From Dehalococcoidia bacterium (GTDB lineage Bacteria; Chloroflexota; Dehalococcoidia; Lucifugimonadales; Lucifugimonadaceae), in contig PAOU01000003.1 in NCBI GenBank assembly GCA_002708085.1, forward strand, positions 18,132 through 61,685: a DNA stretch of 43,554 nt, given 5' to 3'. The notes under the pieces were generated by a model that worked only from the letters and a program-made list of their open reading frames with translations, was not told the DNA's origin and searched no databases. Of the stretch, positions 36,358-43,554 are shown in pieces. The stretch's first letter is position 1, and every line of letters begins with the position of its first letter. Both the position numbers and the translations under genes were made by a program.

Positions 36358-37959
36358 ATGATATCTGAAAATAATGATCATACTTCTTTAGTTCCAAAGT
36401 ATATTTTTTCTGAAATAGAAGAAGAACAGTTAAAACAACTTGAGAATAATCCTTTGATGCAAAGACTTATAGTGTCTAGGGAATCATATAAAAATGATCC
36501 TCATAGGCCCATTTATCATTATGTTAATCCAGAAAGTAATCTCAATGATCCTAACGGACTTTGTTTTTGGAATCAGCGTTGGCATTTATTTTATCAAGGT
36601 TATCCACCAGAGGATCCTAGAGTACATTGGGGCCATGCTATTAGTGATGATTTAATACATTGGCGTGACTTACCTTACGCTATATACCCAGATCCAGAAG
36701 AAAGTTGTTTTTCTGGTGCAACTCTAGTAGAAAAAAATAGAGTAATAGCTATGTATCATGGAACTAAAGTTGGAAATATGATTGCTACTTCTTCCGATCC
36801 GCTTTTACTTAATTGGGAGAAATTAACTAATAAACCAGTAATTCCAATTTCTAATCCTGATGGTACACCGTTACCTTATAGGGTATTTGATCCATGTATA
36901 TGGAACAAAGATGGAGTTTATTATTCTTTATCTGGTGGGACACTTCCCCATGAACCTTCTGGAAAACGTACCAGAGCTAATTTTTTATTCAAATCAAAAG
37001 ATTTAATTAATTGGGAATATCTTCATCCATTTATTGAAGGAGATAGGTTTACTTTAATTGGAGATGATGGAGCATGTCCTTATTTTTGGCCAATTGGAGA
37101 TCGTCACATTCTACTTTTCTTTAGTCATATGAGTGGAGGGCAAGCATTATTGGGAGACTATGATTCTTCTAGAGACAAATTCATTGTTACATCTCATCAG
37201 GATTTTAATTTTGGAGCATATGGGCCATCTGGGGTTCATGCTCCTTCAGCAACTCCTGATGGAAAAGGTGGGGTGATTGTGATTTTTAATATGAACCCAG
37301 GACTTGATACTAAAGGCTGGAATCAAATAATGAGTTTGCCTCGTAGATTATCATTATTAGGAAAAGATAAATTAGGACGAGATTTATTAGCAGTTGAACC
37401 ATCAGGTGATGTTGAATCTTTAAGAATGGATCATAAGAAAATTTCTAATCTTACTTTATCGGCAAATGAAGAAGTGGTTCTTGAAAACATTAATGGCAAT
37501 TCAATGGAAATTATAGCTCAAATAGAAACCAATAATTCTCCAATGATTGAATTAAATGTATTAAGATCACCTCATAAAGAAGAATTTACTCGTATTGCAT
37601 TTTATAGAGCTAGAGGATTCAGAGACTGGGAAAGATATTCTATGGAAGAGATAAGAGCTGGAACTGCTACTTCTAATAGTCTTATTACAATTGATTCTTC
37701 TTATTCTTCCTTACTTCCTGATGCTCTTTCACGTGCACCAGAAACAGGTTCATTATTTATGGAGCCCAACGAATTGCTTAACCTAAGAGTTTTTCTTGAT
37801 AAAAGTATTATCGAAGTTTTTGTGAATGGAAAATTATGTGTATCTACGCGTGTGTATCCTTCTCTTAAAAATAGCACTGGTATTTCTTTACGTGCTCAAG
37901 GATCAGATGCGAATCTTTTATCTTTAGATTATTGGAATATGCAAAATATTTATAAATAA
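36358..37959 (+). CDS. GH32-like (five-bladed propeller) glycoside hydrolase family protein
   Basis: HYVNPESNLNDPNGLCFWNQRWHLFYQGYPPEDPRVHWGHAISDDLIHWRDLP, VFDPCIW, GDDGACPYFWPIGD, IEVFVNG. Confidence 0.85.
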   Translation: MISENNDHTSLVPKYIFSEIEEEQLKQLENNPLMQRLIVSRESYKNDPHRPIYHYVNPESNLNDPNGLCFWNQRWHLFYQGYPPEDPRVHWGHAISDDLIHWRDLPYAIYPDPEESCFSGATLVEKNRVIAMYHGTKVGNMIATSSDPLLLNWEKLTNKPVIPISNPDGTPLPYRVFDPCIWNKDGVYYSLSGGTLPHEPSGKRTRANFLFKSKDLINWEYLHPFIEGDRFTLIGDDGACPYFWPIGDRHILLFFSHMSGGQALLGDYDSSRDKFIVTSHQDFNFGAYGPSGVHAPSATPDGKGGVIVIFNMNPGLDTKGWNQIMSLPRRLSLLGKDKLGRDLLAVEPSGDVESLRMDHKKISNLTLSANEEVVLENINGNSMEIIAQIETNNSPMIELNVLRSPHKEEFTRIAFYRARGFRDWERYSMEEIRAGTATSNSLITIDSSYSSLLPDALSRAPETGSLFMEPNELLNLRVFLDKSIIEVFVNGKLCVSTRVYPSLKNSTGISLRAQGSDANLLSLDYWNMQNIYK

Positions 37960-37981
37960 AATTACTTTTATTTTTTAAATC

Positions 37982-39913
37982 ATGGAAAATGTTAAAGAAT
38001 ATATTGAAGGAATAAAAACAATTCCATGGATTTCATTTGATGAATTAAATAATCAAATATTTTTTCAACAAACTTCAGTAGATTCAAAAACTAATCAAAG
38101 ACTTTCTCAAATATTTAGTATCGATTTAATATCAAAAAAAATTGAAAAAGTTACTTCTGGATTTAATGATTCTATTCCGAAAATTTCTCCTGATGGAAAA
38201 TTTTTAGCATTTATACGGACTAATGAAAAAACTAAAAGTAACAAGATAAATTCTATTTTTATTAAAGATTTTTATAAAAATTATGAATTCCAATTAACGG
38301 AAAATTTTAAATCTGTGAAGTCTTCTGAAGATAATTATGGATTGTTTAATTGGGACAATTCTTCTTCAAGATTAGTTTATAGTTTTAGAGCTTCAAATCT
38401 CAATAATCTTGATTTGAAACCTTTAGTTGTTAAAAAGATAAGATATAGACACGATGCTTTAGGTTGGATAGGTGATATATATAATCAGGTAGAAATTATT
38501 AATATTTTTGATAAATCTATTATTTCTGTACCAAATTCTGAATGTGACCATTTAAATCCCGTATTTTCTAACAATGATAAGTTGATAGCATTTATTACTG
38601 ATGCAGGTGATGATAGGGACACTTCTTGGACTCAAAGTATAGAAATTTTCAATATTGATTCAAGTAAAATCTTAAAAATAGATCAAAGTTTTGGTGGTTT
38701 ATTTTCTTTAATTTGGACAGAAGACGATTCTAAGTTGATAGTATTTGGTTCAAATGACAACAAATACTCTGATAAAAGAGTATCTTCCTTATTTTCAATA
38801 AATTTAAAAAATGGAGAAAAAGTTGATTTGAATATAAATCAAGTAGCTTTTAACTCACAGCCAAATTTGAATTTCTTATCTCATATGACACTTCCTTATA
38901 CATCTAGAGGTGTATCTTTTATAGCAGATATAAGTCTTAAAAATAGTAAATTAAAAGTTTTGTACGGAAAAGAATCTAAGATAAATCAGATAGCTTACGG
39001 GAATTCTAATGAAAAAGTGTTCTTTGTTGAAAATTCAAGGAATCATCATGAAAGCATTTGTCAATATGATAGAAGTTCTAATAATTATGAACTTTTATAT
39101 GATTCCAATGATGACTTATTCCAAAAAATTAAAGTTTCTAGAATGGAAAAATTTGAAATAAATAGATCAAGTTATCAAATTGAATCAAGAATATTTTTAC
39201 CTAATGATATTGATAAAAACAAAAAATATCCTGTGATTATTGATATTCATGGAGGTCCTCATGGAAGGTTTGAAGATCAAATCTCTATTAGTCAGGAACT
39301 TTTTACATCAAATAATTTTATTGTACTTGCTGTAAATCCTAGAGGATCTTCTTCTTATGGGGATGATTTTTTGAACGAAGTATTAACAGATTGGGGTGGA
39401 GAAGATTATTTAGATATTTTGGATTCTATTGATGAACTTTCAAAATTTAATTTTATTGATCCTAATAGATTAGGTTTATATGGTCACAGTTATGGTGGAT
39501 TTATGTCATCTTGGATTATTGGACATTCCAATAAATTCAAAGCTGCTGTAATTAGTGCCCCATGTATAAACTTGAATTCAATGTCTGGAACTTCAGATAT
39601 AGGAATTAAATTTGGAGAAGAACAATGGGGAGGAATAAGGACTTTTAATGTTGAAAAACATTTATTTAATTCTCCTATTTCTTATGTGGAAAATGTGGAA
39701 ACACCTGCATTGATTTTATGTGGTGAACTAGATTATAGATGTCCTATTGAACAAGCTGAACAATATTTTGTTGCATTGAAAAGGTTAAATAAAAATGTTC
39801 AATTTGTGAGATATCCTGACCAGAATCATCAGATGCTGGATCAGGGAAAACCAGATTTTGTAATAGATTATTGGACTAGAACTATAAATTTTTTTAAAGA
39901 ATATCTGTGTTGA
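37982..39913 (+). CDS. S9-family (acylaminoacyl-peptidase-like) serine peptidase
   Basis: IDIHGGPHGRF, GLYGHSYGGFMSSWI, CGELDYRCPIEQAEQ, PDQNHQM. Confidence 0.92.
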   Translation: MENVKEYIEGIKTIPWISFDELNNQIFFQQTSVDSKTNQRLSQIFSIDLISKKIEKVTSGFNDSIPKISPDGKFLAFIRTNEKTKSNKINSIFIKDFYKNYEFQLTENFKSVKSSEDNYGLFNWDNSSSRLVYSFRASNLNNLDLKPLVVKKIRYRHDALGWIGDIYNQVEIINIFDKSIISVPNSECDHLNPVFSNNDKLIAFITDAGDDRDTSWTQSIEIFNIDSSKILKIDQSFGGLFSLIWTEDDSKLIVFGSNDNKYSDKRVSSLFSINLKNGEKVDLNINQVAFNSQPNLNFLSHMTLPYTSRGVSFIADISLKNSKLKVLYGKESKINQIAYGNSNEKVFFVENSRNHHESICQYDRSSNNYELLYDSNDDLFQKIKVSRMEKFEINRSSYQIESRIFLPNDIDKNKKYPVIIDIHGGPHGRFEDQISISQELFTSNNFIVLAVNPRGSSSYGDDFLNEVLTDWGGEDYLDILDSIDELSKFNFIDPNRLGLYGHSYGGFMSSWIIGHSNKFKAAVISAPCINLNSMSGTSDIGIKFGEEQWGGIRTFNVEKHLFNSPISYVENVETPALILCGELDYRCPIEQAEQYFVALKRLNKNVQFVRYPDQNHQMLDQGKPDFVIDYWTRTINFFKEYLC

Positions 39914-39934
39914 TATTTTTTTGGTTCTTCAAAA

Positions 39935-41422
39935 TCATTTACCATATATTTCTACTTTAGGAGTGAATTTACAATTCTTTTCCATTGGGAACATAGGTCT
40001 TCGGCAATTTTTATGTCCTAGGCTGGACAAATTAGCACTTGTAGCTCCCGGAGCGTCAACATTAAAGTTTTCTTTAACCCAATTGTCGTAAAATTCTGGT
40101 TCACAATGAGGAGATTTTATTATTACTGAATGAAAATCTTTGGGGTTTAATTTATTGACTAAGTATATTGATCTATCTACTTGCATAACAGGATTACTAG
40201 TTACAACTACTGTTAAATTCCCAGATTTTAGAACTGCTGTTAACCCAGGAGTTTGTAAAAACCCCCACTTTTCTAACATAAAAGGTTCATTAGAAACAGA
40301 AATTATTTTCCATTCTAAGTCTAGTGGTTTGAATCTTTGGTCGAATGCCCCTCCAAGAGGGATTTTAATTTGAGATCCTTGACCTTTTTTATGAGCGAAT
40401 TGAGCAGATTTTGGGTCAAGTAAAGTAGATAATATAGAATGAGGATAATTTTGTTGGATCATTTCTGAGATAATAGCATTACTGTCTCCCAAGGCTCCAG
40501 AACTTGGTGCATCAGCTGCATCTGTATATGCTATTGTGCCTTCCATCTTTGATCCTAACTCCACAGATTTTTTAATACTTATTAAATTTGCTTGCATTTT
40601 TTTTCTATTAGGCCAAAAATCATTTGCCATATTTAAAGCTGACTTTGAAGCTAGTTGTATATCATTATCAGTAAAGACATAAGATTGACTACAAAGTTCT
40701 GGAACATCTGTAAACGGATTACCTATAAAAAAACCTGCAGATAATATTTTGTTATTAGAATTTAGAGATTTTGCATATTTTACCTGTTCACCAAAGACAC
40801 CTTTTTCAGTGATTAATTCTTCTCCTCTAACTAATGTAGGGATTCTCACTCTTGCACATAATGGTTTTACTTCTTCATTCATGATCCTTTTCAACATCTT
40901 AAATGCTCTTTTTCCTGTATCAGCAAAATCAATATGTGGATAAGTATGTAAAGATGTGACACCATTACAATTTTCCAGCATTTTTGTTGTAAGTACACCA
41001 TGTAAATCTAAAGAAATTACTAAAGGAATATCGTATCCAAGAATTTTTCTAATTTCTTCTAAAATAAAACCTTCTGGATCTAATTCTTCAGTAGTAGCCA
41101 TAGATCCATGTAGAGAGATATATACTCCGTCTACTTTTCCTTTATGTTCCTTTATAGAATTGATAAGTTCGTTAGAGATTTTTAAAAAAGAAGTGTGTTC
41201 TAATATTCCTGCTGCATGTCCTTGAGCATTGTATGTGAACACAGGATGCATATTTTGTGTCTTCTCTATCTCTTCAATTACTCCTCCGATATAAGTATTT
41301 AACCCTTTATTGAACTTATATATTTCATTTCCTCTAGATATATCAAAAAAATCATATTTACATGTAACAGGATTGAAAGAGGAGATTTCTTGAGTGCATC
41401 CAGCAATTAAAATTTTTTTCAT
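39935..41422 (-). CDS. M81-family metallopeptidase (MlrC-like)
   Basis: VYISLHGSMATTEELDPEG, SLDLHGVLTTKML, LHTYPHIDFADTGKRAF, ADAADAPSSGALGDSN. Confidence 0.9.
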   Translation of the reverse strand: MKKILIAGCTQEISSFNPVTCKYDFFDISRGNEIYKFNKGLNTYIGGVIEEIEKTQNMHPVFTYNAQGHAAGILEHTSFLKISNELINSIKEHKGKVDGVYISLHGSMATTEELDPEGFILEEIRKILGYDIPLVISLDLHGVLTTKMLENCNGVTSLHTYPHIDFADTGKRAFKMLKRIMNEEVKPLCARVRIPTLVRGEELITEKGVFGEQVKYAKSLNSNNKILSAGFFIGNPFTDVPELCSQSYVFTDNDIQLASKSALNMANDFWPNRKKMQANLISIKKSVELGSKMEGTIAYTDAADAPSSGALGDSNAIISEMIQQNYPHSILSTLLDPKSAQFAHKKGQGSQIKIPLGGAFDQRFKPLDLEWKIISVSNEPFMLEKWGFLQTPGLTAVLKSGNLTVVVTSNPVMQVDRSIYLVNKLNPKDFHSVIIKSPHCEPEFYDNWVKENFNVDAPGATSANLSSLGHKNCRRPMFPMEKNCKFTPKVEIYGK

Positions 41423-41538
41423 ATTTTAATATTCAATTGTTTTTAATTATCTTTATACTAGATTGTCACACCTAGTTAATTTCTGTGCAATATTAAAAAT
41501 ATGATTATTGTATTTGAAAATTTTAGAAATTTTTAACT

Positions 41539-42000
41539 TTATCTGACAATGAATTTTCCAACTGTTCCACTAGAATAATGACCAGGAATATTACAGATAA
41601 ATGCATATGTTCCAGGTTGTAAATCAGAGATTGCGCCTTTTCCATTTTGTCCTGGTTGCACATCAGATATTTCTAATAATACTTCTATTTCAGATAAATC
41701 AGCAGTTTCATCATCTAATATAGTGAAATCGTCATAACTACTCTGATTTAAAACATACATATTATGAACAAGTTTCCCTGCATTAGTTAGAGTGATTTCT
41801 ATGTCACCAGGAGGAATGTGCTTTCCCATTTTATAGTTTGGAGTAGGTCTAACCTCCCATTCATTCATAATGACTGATAATCTATTCACGGATTTTTCTG
41901 ATATTTCTTTGCTTGATGCTTCATCAGAACTAGCTTGACTACAAGAGATAATAGTCATTGAAATTACCAATAAAATAGTGTAAAAAATTTTCATAATCAT
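41539..42000 (-). CDS. Cupredoxin-domain lipoprotein
   Basis: Lipobox IISCSQ; GDIEITLTNAGKLVHNMYVL; PGTYAFICNIPGHYSSGTVGKFIV. Confidence 0.87.
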   Translation of the reverse strand: MIMKIFYTILLVISMTIISCSQASSDEASSKEISEKSVNRLSVIMNEWEVRPTPNYKMGKHIPPGDIEITLTNAGKLVHNMYVLNQSSYDDFTILDDETADLSEIEVLLEISDVQPGQNGKGAISDLQPGTYAFICNIPGHYSSGTVGKFIVR

Positions 42001-42133
42001 CCCCAGTATTTAATGTTTTCCTTGATATTAATAATAATTTTTCAACAATGTGTAACAAAAGTGTAAATATGATTAAAATAGTCAAGAATTCTAAGTTTAG
42101 AAAAATTTGGTTACTTGGTTGATTTTATAAGTT

Positions 42134-42148
42134 TTGTATAGAATACAA
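42134..42148. repeat. Inverted repeat TTGTAT-AGA-ATACAA just upstream of the TolB-like gene
   Basis: Perfect 6-bp arms ending 5 bp before the ATG at 42154. Confidence 0.4.
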
Positions 42149-42153
42149 TTAAT

Positions 42154-43554
42154 ATGAAAATCTATTTTAAATATTTTGTTCTCCTCTTAGGTATATTTTT
42201 TATTATGCCTGTGATTGAAATTAAAGCTAATGAAATTGAAATTAAAGATGATCAAGTTCACTTTTTTGATTTACCTACTTTAGAAGGAAGAATGGTTTTT
42301 TCCGTCAAAACAGAAGGCCAATCTAACCATGACCTTTGGATAATGAATGCCGATGGAAGTGATATACGTTCCCTTACTCGAACAAATTATAATGAAATAG
42401 AACCTACAATATCACCAGATGGACGACAAGTTGCTTTTGCACATGATAGAGAAGGAGATTGGAGAATAGGAATAATGGATCTAGATAACCCCACACCTAC
42501 AGATCCCTGGCCAATTACATTTTATAATGACCAAAGAAATCCAGATTGGGGAGACAATGGATTGATTGCTTTTCAGTCAAATCAAGAAGGAATGTGGAGC
42601 ATATGGTCAAAAGATCCATTTATGAAAGGTGATCTTTACGGGCAAGATCTTCAAGAACAGTCTAATATTTCAAAGTGGGGTGATGTGGAAATGCAGAATG
42701 ATGTAAAGCAACCCTCCTATAGTAAAGATGGTAGGTATTTAGCTTTTGCTACAAATAGAGACGGCCAAAATCCTGACAATAGAATAAATAGAATCTGGGT
42801 CTTGGACAGACAAACTCGTACATCAAAATCAATTCCTCGTAATATGGTAAAACAGGGTGATGATCCTGAATTTTATAAAGGAAGAAATTGGTATCCAGAT
42901 GCTTTTGGACTTCCTGTAATTGCGTTTGTACAAATTAAAGATGGAAAACCAACTATAAGATGGTCAAATATAGATGGATCCGGAGGTGGAAAACTTACCG
43001 ATAGAATGCCTGGAAATATTGCAGCAAAAAACCCTAAGTTTGGTCCCGAAAGATCACAAGAAGTATTGGCTTTCTTAACTGAGAAAAGTCCTAATGCTGG
43101 ATGGAAAATTGCAGTAATGGATATTCACAGAGGTCAAAACATGCCTCCTGTTATTGTTACTCCACCTTCAATGGGAGCATCTATAGATTCTTTTGATTGG
43201 GGAATTCATCCTGGTTCTGGTGGAGGCATGATGGATAGGATGAGAGATATGATGCCTGGAGGTAATAACAGAGGTGGTGGAAACAATATGGACAATAGGA
43301 TGATGGAGGAAGGTAGAAAGATGATGCAGGAACAGGAAGAAATGCAGCGTAGGATGATGGATGAACAGAGAGAAATGGAAGAAGAGAGAATGAGGATGGA
43401 ACGTGAAAGAGAGGAAGAAGATAGAAGAAGACGTGATGAAGAGAATGAAAGGAGAAGACAGGAAGATCAGGAGCGTTTCAAAATGGAAGAAGAGAGGAGA
43501 GCATTAGAGCTTAAATCTGAACAGGATAGACTGTCTATGGAAGATGAAAGAAGG
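42154..43554 (+). CDS. Secreted TolB/PD40-type beta-propeller protein with Met/Arg/Glu-rich low-complexity extension, cut by window end
   Basis: Manual translation, open to the end (467 codons): MKIYFKYFVLLLGIFFIMPVIEIKA..., PTISPDGRQVAFAHDREGDWRIGIMDL, PSYSKDGRYLAFATNRDGQNPDN, ...MMEEGRKMMQEQEEMQRRMMDEQREMEEERMRMERERE.... Confidence 0.85.
   Translation, partial: MKIYFKYFVLLLGIFFIMPVIEIKANEIEIKDDQVHFFDLPTLEGRMVFSVKTEGQSNHDLWIMNADGSDIRSLTRTNYNEIEPTISPDGRQVAFAHDREGDWRIGIMDLDNPTPTDPWPITFYNDQRNPDWGDNGLIAFQSNQEGMWSIWSKDPFMKGDLYGQDLQEQSNISKWGDVEMQNDVKQPSYSKDGRYLAFATNRDGQNPDNRINRIWVLDRQTRTSKSIPRNMVKQGDDPEFYKGRNWYPDAFGLPVIAFVQIKDGKPTIRWSNIDGSGGGKLTDRMPGNIAAKNPKFGPERSQEVLAFLTEKSPNAGWKIAVMDIHRGQNMPPVIVTPPSMGASIDSFDWGIHPGSGGGMMDRMRDMMPGGNNRGGGNNMDNRMMEEGRKMMQEQEEMQRRMMDEQREMEEERMRMEREREEEDRRRRDEENERRRQEDQERFKMEEERRALELKSEQDRLSMEDERR

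Overview
AT-rich bacterial chromosomal window, densely coding. I saw no rRNA, tRNA, CRISPR array, transposase or phage genes. Housekeeping blocks: gatA-gatC, pyrG, rho, hrcA-dnaJ-prmA-rsmE, gpsA-plsY-der-argF-argS. Accessory blocks: (i) a large S-layer-like secreted protein next to a Pro/Thr-rich surface protein; (ii) an about 8-kb locus at 21.46-29.27 kb combining a GatC/AtzG-like micro-ORF and an amidase-signature protein, a UbiA-type prenyltransferase, a CDP-alcohol phosphatidyltransferase-like protein with a degenerate motif, a PntC/LicC-like cytidylyltransferase, a VOC protein, a PhnW-like aminotransferase, a methyltransferase and a second amidase; (iii) a catabolic/lipid block with an MBL hydrolase, M20 peptidase, phytanoyl-CoA dioxygenase, DUF1295 protein, second PlsY, split GT2, GH32-like protein, S9 peptidase, M81 peptidase, cupredoxin and a truncated TolB-like propeller protein. 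Gene content fits a marine Chloroflexota (SAR202/Dehalococcoidia-like) organism, but that is inference only. Best leads: the candidate phosphonate/CDP-conjugate locus; its amidase, whose conserved N-terminus has no ATG/GTG/TTG start and sits directly behind a 48-aa GatC/AtzG-like ORF; mutually exclusive hairpins in the S-layer-like gene leader; a GT2 gene split by an in-frame TGA; a 19-bp frame-shifting tandem duplication at the gatC 3' end; and several enzymes with altered catalytic motifs.
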